Shown: positions 45,735 through 53,461 of the stretch, piece by piece
How the letters are laid out: the number at the start of each line of letters is the position of its first letter
Position numbering within the stretch: the first letter of the stretch is position 1
Assembly: GCF_020685205.1 (NCBI RefSeq)
Contig: NZ_JAJERB010000012.1
Span: forward strand, 1 to 64,000
Direction of reading: 5' to 3'
Length of the DNA: 64,000 nucleotides
Source of the DNA: Hymenobacter translucens
GTDB lineage: Bacteria > Bacteroidota > Bacteroidia > Cytophagales > Hymenobacteraceae
Position numbers and translations under genes: made by a program
Notes under the pieces: model-generated
Seen by the model: the letters and a program-made list of their open reading frames with translations, nothing else
Database searches by the model: none
What the model was told of the DNA's origin: nothing

Positions 45735-46085
45735 ATGACCTACGCCAAAACCGCCGCTTTCACGCAAGAGCAACAGCAGCTGGCCCGCGTGGCCAAGGCC
45801 CTGGCGCACCCGGCGCGGGTGGCCATCATTCAGTTTCTGGCCAGCAAGCAGACCTGCATCTCCGGGGACATCGCCGCCGAGCTGCCGCTCTCGCGCACCA
45901 CAGTGTTTCAGCACCTACAGGAACTCAAGGCGCTAGACCTGATACGCGGGGAGATTGAGGGTGTGACGGTATGCTACTGCCTCAATACCGAATTGCTCAA
46001 GCAGGTGCACCAGCAATTCACCGGCTTCTTCATCGAGGCGACGGCCGGCGCGGCCTGTGGGCCGGATGAGGCCTGCGGCTGCTAA
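45735..46085 (+). CDS. arsR: ArsR-family arsenic-responsive repressor
   Basis: A 116-residue ArsR/SmtB winged helix: VAKALAHPARVAIIQFLASKQTCISGDIAAELPLSRTTVFQHLQELKALDLI is the DNA-binding core (about 18-70). Cysteines that could bind arsenite occur at QTC (41), VCYC, and the C-terminal CGPDEACGC. It is the first gene of the ars operon and sits right behind its probable operator. The frame is open from 45351, but the ATG at 45735 fits family length. Confidence 0.92.
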   Translation: MTYAKTAAFTQEQQQLARVAKALAHPARVAIIQFLASKQTCISGDIAAELPLSRTTVFQHLQELKALDLIRGEIEGVTVCYCLNTELLKQVHQQFTGFFIEATAGAACGPDEACGC

Positions 46086-46113
46086 TTCCCTTTTTTACCT
46101 AATCCCCTGCCCC

Positions 46114-46572
46114 ATGAAAATCTCCGAAATGAAGCAGACCCTGGCCGGCCTGGAAGCCGTCAACTTCCGCCTGCCCAGCGGGGAGCACCTCCCTTCCCAT
46201 TTCCACGTGACCGAAGTGGGCCTGGTCAGCAAGCACTTTATAGACTGCGGCGGCACCGAGCGTCGCGAGACCGTGGCCAACTTCCAACTCTGGGAGGCCG
46301 GCGACTACGACCACCGCCTGGCCCCGCAGAAATTCCTGCACATCCTCAACCTGTCGGAGCGCATTTTGGGCAGCGAGGACCTGGACATTGAAGTGGAGTA
46401 CCAGCAAGCCACGATTGGCAAGTTTGGGTTGCTGTTCGATGGCACCGACTTCGTGCTGACTCCGAAGCAGACGGCCTGCCTGGCGCAGGATGCCTGCGGC
46501 ATTCCCGACGCGCAGCCGTTCGCCCTGCCGCAGCTGCAGATGGCCTGCACGCCCGGCGGCGGGTGCTGCTAA
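46114..46572 (+). CDS. DUF6428 family protein of the ars operon
   Basis: A 152-residue protein that matches the DUF6428 family by pattern: MKISEMKQTLAGLEAVNFRLPSG, HFHVTEVGLVSKHFIDCGG and NFQLWEAGDYDHRLAPQKFL. The family is often encoded beside arsR in Bacteroidota; its role is unknown. A C-terminal CxxDxCG and a terminal GGGCC suggest arsenic or metal binding. It begins 28 bp after arsR and is followed by a terminator. Confidence 0.8.
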   Translation: MKISEMKQTLAGLEAVNFRLPSGEHLPSHFHVTEVGLVSKHFIDCGGTERRETVANFQLWEAGDYDHRLAPQKFLHILNLSERILGSEDLDIEVEYQQATIGKFGLLFDGTDFVLTPKQTACLAQDACGIPDAQPFALPQLQMACTPGGGCC

Positions 46573-46582
46573 ACGCCCAACG

Positions 46583-46616
46583 AAACGGCGCTGCCCTCCC
46601 CGGGTGGCGCCGTTTT
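46583..46616 (+). terminator. Rho-independent terminator within the ars cluster
   Basis: AAACGGCGC and GCGCCGTTT form the base of a stem that continues through wobble pairs to GCCC/GGGT, with loop TCCCC, followed by TTTTGCT. It lies between the DUF6428 gene and the phosphoesterase gene, so it may lower expression of the downstream ars genes. Confidence 0.65.
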
Positions 46617-46654
46617 GCTACCCCGTGTCCTACCCTACCTTCTTTTACCGGCTA

Positions 46655-47428
46655 ATGACAATTGCTTTTTTCTCCGACGTGCACGGCAACCTGCCGGCCC
46701 TGGAAGCGGTGCTGGCCGATATGGAGCAGCGCCGCCCGGACCTGATTTTCTGTTTGGGCGACCTAGTGGGCTACGCGCCCTGGCCCAACGAAGTAGTCAA
46801 CGAAGTGCGGCGGCGCGGCATTCCCACGCTGGCCGGCAACTACGACCAGGGCATTGGGCTGGCCAGCGAGAACTGCGGCTGCGCCTACAAAACCGACACG
46901 GAGAAGAACCTGGGCGCGCAGAGCATTGCCTTCACCAATCAGGTGGTGGGCCCGAACGAGCGGCGCTACCTGCGCTACCTGCCTAAGCACCTGCGCCTGG
47001 ACTTTCAGGAGGAGCCCTGCACGCTCAGCCTGCTGATGGTACACGGCTCGCCCCGCAAAATCAACGAGTACCTGTTCGAGGACCGGCCCGAGGCCAGCTT
47101 CCTGCGCATCCTGCAAGAGGCCAATGCCGACATCCTGCTCTTCGGCCACACCCACAAGCCCTACCACCGCACCTTTGCTTACGAGCACGAGGGCGAAACC
47201 CGCTACCGGCACGCACTCAACATTGGCTCGGTCGGCAAGCCCAAGGACGGTGACCCGCGGGCTGCCTACCAGCTGCTGCACCTGGACGAGCACACGAAGC
47301 TGACGGACCCTACTAGCGTGCGCTCGGAGCTGGTGCGCGTGGAATACGACGTGGAAAAAGCCGCGCAGGCGGTAGAGGCCTCGCCGCTGCCCAACGAATA
47401 CGCCGACATGCTCCGCAAGGCCTATTAA
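46655..47428 (+). CDS. Metallophosphoesterase (YfcE/MJ0936-like)
   Basis: A 257-residue two-metal phosphoesterase with all usual motifs: FFSDVHGN (7-14), GDLVGYAPWP, GNYDQG, VHGSPRK and GHTHKPYH. It has no signal peptide. Its place between DUF6428 and the arsN-type gene suggests a role in arsenic or organoarsenical handling, but the substrate is unknown. The frame is open from 46490, but the ATG at 46655 starts right at the first strand (MTIAFFSDVHG). Confidence 0.85.
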   Translation: MTIAFFSDVHGNLPALEAVLADMEQRRPDLIFCLGDLVGYAPWPNEVVNEVRRRGIPTLAGNYDQGIGLASENCGCAYKTDTEKNLGAQSIAFTNQVVGPNERRYLRYLPKHLRLDFQEEPCTLSLLMVHGSPRKINEYLFEDRPEASFLRILQEANADILLFGHTHKPYHRTFAYEHEGETRYRHALNIGSVGKPKDGDPRAAYQLLHLDEHTKLTDPTSVRSELVRVEYDVEKAAQAVEASPLPNEYADMLRKAY

Positions 47429-47440
47429 CTCATTTCTGCC

Positions 47441-47935
47441 ATGACGATTCTTCCGATGACCGAAGCCCACTGGCCGGCGGTTAAGGCCATTTACGAAGCG
47501 GGCATTGCCACGGGCAATGCCACGTTTGAAACGCAGGCGCCCGCCTGGGAGGCCTGGAACCGGGCCCACCTGGGCCACAGCCGGCTGGTGGCGGTGGACG
47601 AGGCCGGCACGGTACAGGGCTGGGCGGCGCTCTCGCCGGTATCGAGCCGCTGCGTGTACGGTGGGGTGGCCGAAATCAGCGTGTATATCGCGGCCGAAGC
47701 CCGGGGCCAGGGTGTGGGCCGGCAGCTGCTGCAGGCCCTGATTGCGGATTCGGAAGCGCAGGGCATCTGGACGCTGCAAGCCGGCACGTTTGAAGAAAAC
47801 ACGGCCAGCATAGCCCTGCACACGCAGGCCGGGTTCCGAGTCATTGGGCACCGCGAGCGCATCGGCCAGCACCACGGCGTGTGGCGCAACACGGTGCAAA
47901 TGGAACGGCGTAGCCCGGCCGTCGGCATCGATTAA
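47441..47935 (+). CDS. arsN: GNAT N-acetyltransferase, ArsN-like
   Basis: A 164-residue GNAT enzyme of the phosphinothricin/arsinothricin acetyltransferase type. It shows YEAGIATGNATFET near the N-terminus, VYGGVAEISVYIAAEARGQGVGRQLL with the acetyl-CoA loop (RGQGVG), and a C-terminal GHRERIGQHHGVWRNTVQMERR. In ars operons such enzymes acetylate the amino group of the arsenical antibiotic arsinothricin. It is 12 bp downstream of the phosphoesterase and 12 bp upstream of acr3, so one operon is likely. Confidence 0.85.
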   Translation: MTILPMTEAHWPAVKAIYEAGIATGNATFETQAPAWEAWNRAHLGHSRLVAVDEAGTVQGWAALSPVSSRCVYGGVAEISVYIAAEARGQGVGRQLLQALIADSEAQGIWTLQAGTFEENTASIALHTQAGFRVIGHRERIGQHHGVWRNTVQMERRSPAVGID

Positions 47936-47947
47936 TTCTTACTTGTA

Positions 47948-49057
47948 ATGACCACCCTTAACCAACCCCTGCCTGCGGCGCCGGCCCCCGCTGCGCTGGC
48001 GGAAAAGAAACTTTCCGGCCTCGACCGGGGCCTCACGCTGTGGATATTTTTGGCCATGGCGCTGGGCGTGGCCCTGGGCTACCTGGTGCCGGGCATCAAC
48101 GGGGCCATCAACTACTTCTCGGTGGGCACGGTGAACGTGCCGCTGGCCATCGGCCTGATTCTGATGATGTACCCGCCGCTGGCCAAGGTGAAGTACGAGC
48201 AGTTGCCCACGGTATTCAACAACACGCGCATCATCGGGCTGTCCTTGTTTCTGAACTGGATACTCGGGCCGCTGCTCATGTTCCTGCTGGCCATCTGGCT
48301 GCTGCCCGACAAACCGGAGTATATGATGGGCCTGATTCTGATTGGTATTGCGCGGTGCATTGCCATGGTGCTGGTTTGGAACGACCTAGCCGATGGCAGC
48401 CGCGAGTATGCCGCCGGGCTGGTGGCGCTCAACTCCATCTTTCAGGTGCTGTTTTACTCGGTGCTGGCCTGGCTGTTCATCACCGTGCTGCCGCCCTACT
48501 TCGGGCTGAAAGGCTACGCGGTCAACATTGGCATTGGGGACATTGCGCAGAGCGTGCTCATTTACCTAGGCATTCCGTTTGCGGCGGGCTTTCTCTCGCG
48601 CACCGTCCTGCGCCGGCTGAAAGGCAACGAGTGGTACGAGCAGGTGTACCTCCCGGCCATTAGCCCCATTACCCTGATAGCGCTGCTGCTCACCATCGTG
48701 GTCATGTTCAGCTTGAAGGGCGAAACCATTGTGCGCATACCGTTGGACGTGTTGCGCATTGCCCTGCCGCTGGCCCTGTACTTCGGCATCATGTTCGTGC
48801 TCAGCTTCGCGGCGGGCAAGTGGCTTGGGGCGGATTACGCCGAGAATGCCAGCATTGCCTTCACGGCCACGGGCAATAACTTCGAACTGGCCATTGCCGT
48901 GGCCATCGGCGTGTTTGGGCTGAATTCGGGGCAGGCCTTTGCAGGCGTCATCGGCCCGCTGATTGAGGTGCCGGCGCTGATTGCGCTGGTGAACGTGGCC
49001 TTCTGGTTTCGGCGCCGTTGGTACGGCGGCAACACAGATGCCCTGTCTGCCAAATGA
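47948..49057 (+). CDS. acr3: ACR3-type arsenite exporter
   Basis: A 369-residue inner-membrane protein with about ten membrane segments. Family signatures include LGYLVPGI, MMYPPLAKVKYEQLP, the essential cysteine in GIARCIAMVLVWNDLA, and FTATGNNFELAIAVAIGVFGLNSGQAFAGVIGPLIEVPALI. It expels arsenite using the proton gradient. It is the terminal effector of the ars operon; no arsC reductase is seen, so arsenate reduction would depend on another enzyme of the host. Confidence 0.94.
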   Translation: MTTLNQPLPAAPAPAALAEKKLSGLDRGLTLWIFLAMALGVALGYLVPGINGAINYFSVGTVNVPLAIGLILMMYPPLAKVKYEQLPTVFNNTRIIGLSLFLNWILGPLLMFLLAIWLLPDKPEYMMGLILIGIARCIAMVLVWNDLADGSREYAAGLVALNSIFQVLFYSVLAWLFITVLPPYFGLKGYAVNIGIGDIAQSVLIYLGIPFAAGFLSRTVLRRLKGNEWYEQVYLPAISPITLIALLLTIVVMFSLKGETIVRIPLDVLRIALPLALYFGIMFVLSFAAGKWLGADYAENASIAFTATGNNFELAIAVAIGVFGLNSGQAFAGVIGPLIEVPALIALVNVAFWFRRRWYGGNTDALSAK

Positions 49058-49096
49058 CGATGCTTGCTCTCCGCCCCGGGCCCGTATTTTTCCGCT

Positions 49097-49579
49097 ATGA
49101 AACAGCTGCTGCGCCTCCAACTACAGGTCCTCGATGCCCCGTCCGGTGTTACGCTGATGCTGCAACGCGGCACCCATGAGCTGGTTCCGCCGGTCGCCGC
49201 CGCTGCGGGCCAGTTGCTTTTTGAGCTGCAAGCAACGGTATCCTATCCCAAGGACGAAGCGGCGCCCCGCTTAGGTGGGCCCGCCGTCCACGGCCCGGTG
49301 CAGGGGCGCTTCCTCTACGTAAACGCCGGTACGTATGCCGGTCAGGCTGATTCCGGCTGGTCCCGGCGGGCCAAGGTGCCCCTGCCGGTGCTGACCCGGG
49401 AACTGGTGGAACAGGCCCTGGCTCGGCCGGACTTGACGCTGCAGGCCCGCATCCTGGGCCGGGCCGGGGATGGTGGGCCGGCGTGCGCCAGCGTGAAGCT
49501 GCTGGATGCGGGGTGGACGCTGGCGCCGGCCTGGCCGGTACCCGCAGCCCGGGCCAATCCCGCCTTAGTGGTCAACTGA
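49097..49579 (+). CDS. DUF5990 family protein
   Basis: A 160-residue protein with the pattern of the DUF5990 family: LRLQLQVLDAPSGVTLMLQRG, FELQATV, then LGGPAVHGPVQGRFLYVNAGTYAGQ, W.RRAKVPLPVLT and DGGPACASVKLL. The function is unknown; members are small cytoplasmic beta proteins. It starts 39 bp after acr3 and is followed by a strong terminator, so it is probably the last gene of the ars transcript. The ATG at 49097 is preferred over the upstream 49064. Confidence 0.75.
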   Translation: MKQLLRLQLQVLDAPSGVTLMLQRGTHELVPPVAAAAGQLLFELQATVSYPKDEAAPRLGGPAVHGPVQGRFLYVNAGTYAGQADSGWSRRAKVPLPVLTRELVEQALARPDLTLQARILGRAGDGGPACASVKLLDAGWTLAPAWPVPAARANPALVVN

Positions 49580-49587
49580 TGTAACAA

Positions 49588-49620
49588 AAAAGCGCCGGAC
49601 TACAATAGTCCGGCGCTTTT
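49588..49620. terminator. Bidirectional rho-independent terminator
   Basis: Perfect 15-bp arms AAAAGCGCCGGACTA and TAGTCCGGCGCTTTT with loop CAA. It lies between the convergent ars and mer transcripts and can serve both. Confidence 0.9.
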
Positions 49621-49662
49621 CGCCTTCCGAGCGGCGGCTTGGCCGGCCGCTTGGTGGAGTGC

Positions 49663-49875
49663 TTATTTTTTGACGACTTCCGTGGTCGCCGGCGCTACCA
49701 CGGCGGCCGTGGCCGGCTTCTTGGCGCAGCAGCTGGCGCCGGGCTTCTCGTCCTTGGCGCACTGCATGGCGGCTTCCTTGGCCGCCTTTTTGTTCTTTTT
49801 GCCGGGTTTGCCGTCGTTGGCGCTAGCACTGCCGATGGTGGCCAGCAGGGTCAGGGCAAGCAGGAGGTTTTTCAT
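49663..49875 (-). CDS. Small secreted lysine/alanine-rich protein
   Basis: A 70-residue protein with a signal peptide (MKNLLLALTLLATIGSASA) and a mature chain rich in lysine and alanine with three cysteines (MQCAK, GASCCAKK). Probably a periplasmic metal-binding peptide, as its neighbours are a GDCCVxC protein and merTP. The longer frame to 50061 overlaps the next gene and is not credible. I recognise no named family. Confidence 0.65.
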   Translation of the reverse strand: MKNLLLALTLLATIGSASANDGKPGKKNKKAAKEAAMQCAKDEKPGASCCAKKPATAAVVAPATTEVVKK

Positions 49876-49915
49876 GAGGTGGGAGTTAAAAAAGTGAAAA
49901 GCAACAACAGAATAA

Positions 49916-50164
49916 CTAGCAGCAGCCGCAGGCTCCTTGGCCCTGTTCCTGGATGGGCGGGCAGGGCACGGTGCCGTACGAGCAGTAGACGCAGCAGTCA
50001 CCAGCCAGGGGCTTGAGCACGGTGTGGCAGTTGGTGCATTCGTAAAACCATTGGCAGGCATCGGTGGGCATCTGCTCGGCCTGCGCGTGCTGGCAGACCG
50101 GGCAGGTAAGCACCGAGGTCAGCGTCACTGGCGGGGTGGGGGTAGCTGGCGTGAGGGAAATCAT
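49916..50164 (-). CDS. GDCCVxC domain protein
   Basis: An 82-residue cysteine-rich protein with two zinc-ribbon-type pairs (LTCPVCQH, ECTNCHT) and the signature GDCCVYCSYGTVPCPPIQ, then a C-terminal GACGCC. The GDCCVxC family, which includes selenoproteins in other organisms, is frequently linked to mercury and arsenic operons. All positions here are cysteine. It lies 10 bp after merTP on the same strand. Its function is unknown; mercury or other soft-metal binding is likely. Confidence 0.85.
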   Translation of the reverse strand: MISLTPATPTPPVTLTSVLTCPVCQHAQAEQMPTDACQWFYECTNCHTVLKPLAGDCCVYCSYGTVPCPPIQEQGQGACGCC

Positions 50165-50174
50165 AACAGGGCAA

Positions 50175-50804
50175 TTAGCGGGTAGCGGAAGGGTTCAGCA
50201 CCGAGTAGCCGGTGCCGTTGATGGCGGCCTCTACCTGGGCCACGGGCGTGACGGCGGCATTGAAGCGGACCTGGGCCGTGCCCTGTTCGTAGGACACCTG
50301 CACGCTTTGCACGCCCGGCAACTGCTGCACGTCGTGCTCGACGTGGCGGGCGCAGGCCTCGCAGGTCATGCCGCCGATGCGGTAGGAGCTGGTTTGCAGC
50401 ACCGGGGCCGCGCTGGTGGCCACCACGGGCCTAGGCGCTGCCGTGGGATAGAGTCGGGCCCCGTAGTAGGGGAAAGTCAGCAGCAGGCCAGCCAGCACGG
50501 TGATAGTGGCCAGAAAGCCCCGCGACTGCATCAGCGAGGGCTTGGCCGGCACGGCGCAGCCGCAGTCATCGGCCGCGGCAAGCCGGGGTCGCAGCTGCTG
50601 ATACCAGGCGAAGCCCAGCACGCCGACGGTCAGGGCAATGAGATAGGGGCGCAACGGTTCCAGCCAGGCAAACGTGCTGGCCACGCCGCCCAGCCCGCCC
50701 ACAATGGCCAACAAAGGCGTAATGCAGCACAGCGAAGCGGCGAGGGCGGCCAGTAGGCCCGTGCCAGCCAGGGACTTGGTGGGGGTGGCGGGTGTAGGAT
50801 TCAT
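50175..50804 (-). CDS. merTP: Mercuric transport protein MerTP
   Basis: A 209-residue fusion of MerT and MerP. The MerT part has three membrane segments, with the vicinal pair C26-C27 in ASLCCITPLLA and a further CGC (DDCGCAVP at about 97). The MerP-like C-terminal HMA domain has GGMTCEACARHVEHDV at about 150. Such proteins pass Hg2+ from the outside into the cytoplasm for reduction, but no merA is in the window. It overlaps the regulator gene by four bases. Start ATG at 50804; the longer frame is out of context. Confidence 0.9.
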   Translation of the reverse strand: MNPTPATPTKSLAGTGLLAALAASLCCITPLLAIVGGLGGVASTFAWLEPLRPYLIALTVGVLGFAWYQQLRPRLAAADDCGCAVPAKPSLMQSRGFLATITVLAGLLLTFPYYGARLYPTAAPRPVVATSAAPVLQTSSYRIGGMTCEACARHVEHDVQQLPGVQSVQVSYEQGTAQVRFNAAVTPVAQVEAAINGTGYSVLNPSATR

Positions 50805-51178
50805 CGGGCGGGGGTGAGGGAAGCAGAAGTGGATGCCGGGGTTAGCAGGGGCTGCAGCACAGCCAGGTGTGCCGCCGACAGCGAGTAGAACACCGTTTGC
50901 CCAACTTTGCGGGCCTGTATTACCCCGCCGTCCTTGAGCTTGCGCAGGTGCTGGGAGATGGCCGAAACGTTCATCTGCAGCACGTCGGCCAGGTCGCACA
51001 CACACAGCTGCTGCTTGTCCAGCAGCAGAAACAGCATCTTCAGGCGTACCTCGTTGCCGGCCAGCGCCAACACGGCCGCCAGCGACTGCAACTCCGGCTC
51101 AGCGGCAGCCAGGCGGTGCTTGCTCTGTTCGATGTGGGCCGTATCAGCGAAAACCCGGATGCAAGAGGAAGAGGACAT
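50801..51178 (-). CDS. ArsR-family metal-responsive repressor of the mer operon
   Basis: A 125-residue ArsR/SmtB protein: LALAGNEVRLKMLFLLLDKQQLCVCDLADVLQMNVSAISQHLRKLKDGGVI forms the winged helix (about 38-90), with the metal-sensing CVC at about 60-62 in the form used by many As/Hg/Cd sensors. It starts a three- or four-gene operon with merTP and GDCCVxC. It differs clearly from the ArsR of the ars operon. A promoter box and a palindrome lie directly upstream. Confidence 0.9.
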   Translation of the reverse strand: MSSSSCIRVFADTAHIEQSKHRLAAAEPELQSLAAVLALAGNEVRLKMLFLLLDKQQLCVCDLADVLQMNVSAISQHLRKLKDGGVIQARKVGQTVFYSLSAAHLAVLQPLLTPASTSASLTPAR

Positions 51179-51192
51179 ATCTTAAATTTTAG

Positions 51193-51233
51193 CAAAGGTA
51201 GTGTTTTCTTATTTAAGCAAACGCTAAAGTAAG
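51193..51233 (-). promoter_or_regulatory. Promoter and operator of the mer operon
   Basis: On the minus strand TACCTTTG (51193-51200) is an exact TAnnTTTG box, 15 bp before the regulator start, so the leader is very short. Just upstream, CTTATTTAAGC (51208-51218) and GCTAAAGTAAG (51223-51233) form a palindrome with two mismatches and a 4-bp spacer, as expected for an ArsR-family operator. From 51234 to 51443 nothing else was recognised. Confidence 0.5.
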
Positions 51234-51443
51234 TATTCCCGATTAGGCCCTCAATGAGTATTTGCCTGTCCTTGTTTTTACCTGCTTAGCTCATTGAGAC
51301 ATTGACCCGATAGTAACTGGGATAGTACCCAACATTTACAGTGACTTTGCTAGAGGTAGGGTTAGTAATACCCGAGTACCATCCGAAAAAGCAAGGGTGT
51401 TAAATGTGTAATGGAGCGACAGGCGTTGCTGCCGGCCTGATTG

Positions 51444-51641
51444 CTACTTAGGCGTTTCAAGTTGCATCCAGGTACGGCGCGTACCACAGGCAGTGCACTC
51501 CATCAACAGCTCCGTGGCGTGGGCATAGCGCTCCAGCACCTCAACGTGGGCGTGTAGCGTTTCCTGCCGGCAGGTGGCACAGGGCAGCAACTCAGTCGCC
51601 TCCATCTGTTCCTGCAGGAACTCTAATTCATCGTCCTTCAT
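51444..51641 (-). CDS. Small zinc-ribbon protein
   Basis: A 65-residue protein with two CxxC pairs, CATC (about 21) and CTAC (about 49), separated by a helix, the form of a zinc ribbon. The acidic N-terminus MKDDELEFLQEQ suggests a protein contact. The frame is open to 51785 but overlaps the next gene; the ATG at 51641 is preferred. It is the last gene of a run that starts with the Fic antitoxin. Function unknown. Confidence 0.6.
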   Translation of the reverse strand: MKDDELEFLQEQMEATELLPCATCRQETLHAHVEVLERYAHATELLMECTACGTRRTWMQLETPK

Positions 51642-51682
51642 CGGTGGCAAGGTAGCAATTAGCTGCAGTCGGTTGAGGCCTA

Positions 51683-51991
51683 CTAATTCTTCGCCTGGCT
51701 TTCCCGGGCGGCTAAAGTCTCTTTGGCCTGGGTTAAGTTGAAAAGGTACTGCCGGGCCAGCGCGGGATTTTCGCGGTGGGCCCACGCCCTGGCCCGACGC
51801 GCTTCCTCAATTGGCCCTTCGGGCAAGCGCGGGGGCACTGGCGCGGGCCAGTGGCAAGCTCCCTGCCGAAAGAATTCTTCAATTGCTGCCAGCAGCGTGA
51901 GCGTGCGCTCCGCGTTCCGGGGCCACTGGTCCAGCAATTGCTCCAGCTCCCAGCTGGCCGCATCATACTCGGCTTCTATGTATAAATCCAT
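51683..51991 (-). CDS. Hypothetical helical protein
   Basis: A 102-residue acidic, helical protein (MDLYIEAEYDAASWELEQLLDQW) of unknown function, with a proline-rich turn near residue 50 and a second helix RQYLFNLTQAKETLAARE. It lies 38 bp after the fic gene and 41 bp before the zinc-ribbon gene on the same strand. It may be part of the transfer region but no family is recognised. Confidence 0.55.
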   Translation of the reverse strand: MDLYIEAEYDAASWELEQLLDQWPRNAERTLTLLAAIEEFFRQGACHWPAPVPPRLPEGPIEEARRARAWAHRENPALARQYLFNLTQAKETLAARESQAKN

Positions 51992-52029
51992 GGGTCTGGT
52001 TTGGGGTTCCGTGCGGAGATGCCGGGTGC

Positions 52030-53370
52030 TTACCGTTCTTGGCCTCCGTTCTCCTGGCCCGGCTTCGAGGGCGCGACGGTGCGCTGCGCCTCCTGCAAAC
52101 TGCGCCCAGCTCCCCGCAGGGCGGCAGCATCGTCGGCCAATGCCGGTATCTTCTCGGCCCTTGCCAAGGCCTCCGTTACTGCCTGCAGGTTGGCGCCACC
52201 CAGGTAAGCAGATTTATCAACGGCTTTTGCTGCCCGCAACAAGGAATCCGCCGGCCCGGGGTAGCCTTGCTCCTCCAACCCCTCCACCAACTGTTTAGCG
52301 GCCTGAACGAAAGCGGCCGTCCCAGCGGGCGATGGGCTGGTAATCGGTAAAGCCGGCAAGGAAGCAACGTCTCTGCTTGGCCCTGGGGGCTGCATGACTG
52401 CCAACGCGGCCCCAAAACGGGCGGCCTCGCGCTGCGAGGCCGGGTCCTGAAAGCGTTTGTCTTGCACTACCTCCTGCAGCAGTTGCTGCAGGCCGGCTCC
52501 GTGCTGAGCCAATCCGGCTTGCGGGTTGCGGTCGATGTCGAGCACCTGGCTCAGCAAGGCGTCCGCCCGTTGATTGCGCCGGTAGTCCATACCGGCCACC
52601 AGCTGCTGCAGGGCCGGGGTGGCCGCTACCAACTCGCGAAGCTGCTCTATCTGCCGGACCGCAGGGGTCGGCCCGTCGGGCAGGGGGCAGGCCTGGCTGG
52701 GGTGCCGGGCCGCTTCGGCTTCCGGTCCGGGCAGGGGCGTGGTGTTGCGGGCAAACAAGTCACGCAGGGCCTGCAAATCCTTTCCCCGGTGCTGGGCGCC
52801 GTGCAAACTCACTATGCCCTGGTCCCGGGCGGGGTTGAGCAGTTCGTGCTCCCGGCCGAAGTTAACTCGGTAGCCGGCCTGCTGTGCCAACTCGCTGAAT
52901 CCGGCCTGCAGCGTGCGCCCATTACCCTCGCGGAAAGCGTGCACGTGGTTGTAGTGGTCAAAATAGTAGGCCGCCCGCTCGGCAAACGCGGCCGGGGTAG
53001 ACAATCCCTTGAGGTTGTTTTCCTGCTTGAGCTGCTCACCCAGCGCGTTCAGGCGCTCATCGATTCGCTCGTAGGGCGCGAAGTGCATGGGCCGCTCGAT
53101 ACCCGGCAGGTCGGCTGCCTTGACCCCTTGAAAAGCACCCTCCCGACGGGTCTGGCCGGCCCATTCGAAGGTATCCTGGAACAGGTACTGGTGGGTAGCG
53201 CGCAGCCGCGCGGCATCAAAGCTGTCGCCCTGCGGGCCACGGCCGGCGGCCAGCTCCGCGAGCCGGCGCAGGGAAAGGCGCTTGGTTTCCCGGTCCAGTT
53301 CGTCGGCATCGGTGAGGCCGAGCCGGTTGTAGAAAACGCCGGTTTCCGGATTGGTGAAGCGGTCAGTCAT
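52030..53370 (-). CDS. Fic-domain protein with altered active site and long tail
   Basis: A 446-residue protein. Residues about 1-195 are a Fic domain, an enzyme fold that usually transfers AMP to target proteins; the motif is H144-AFREGNGRTLQ. The consensus is HPFxxGNGRxxR, so the last arginine, which contacts ATP phosphate in known enzymes, is Q here, and the proline is A. The remaining 250 residues are helical and resemble no domain I know. A small gene just upstream may be its antitoxin. Placement beside VirD4 and relaxase genes recalls VbhT of Bartonella, a plasmid Fic toxin secreted during conjugation; that comparison is inference. Start ATG at 53370 is preferred over 53397. Confidence 0.8.
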   Translation of the reverse strand: MTDRFTNPETGVFYNRLGLTDADELDRETKRLSLRRLAELAAGRGPQGDSFDAARLRATHQYLFQDTFEWAGQTRREGAFQGVKAADLPGIERPMHFAPYERIDERLNALGEQLKQENNLKGLSTPAAFAERAAYYFDHYNHVHAFREGNGRTLQAGFSELAQQAGYRVNFGREHELLNPARDQGIVSLHGAQHRGKDLQALRDLFARNTTPLPGPEAEAARHPSQACPLPDGPTPAVRQIEQLRELVAATPALQQLVAGMDYRRNQRADALLSQVLDIDRNPQAGLAQHGAGLQQLLQEVVQDKRFQDPASQREAARFGAALAVMQPPGPSRDVASLPALPITSPSPAGTAAFVQAAKQLVEGLEEQGYPGPADSLLRAAKAVDKSAYLGGANLQAVTEALARAEKIPALADDAAALRGAGRSLQEAQRTVAPSKPGQENGGQER

Positions 53371-53461
53371 AGGCGTGCAGTGCCCGGCACTCGGCAACCG
53401 AATAATGTCGGGGCAAAACCGCGCGGCGCTGGTGGCCGGGCTGAGGTGTCACGAAAGAAAA

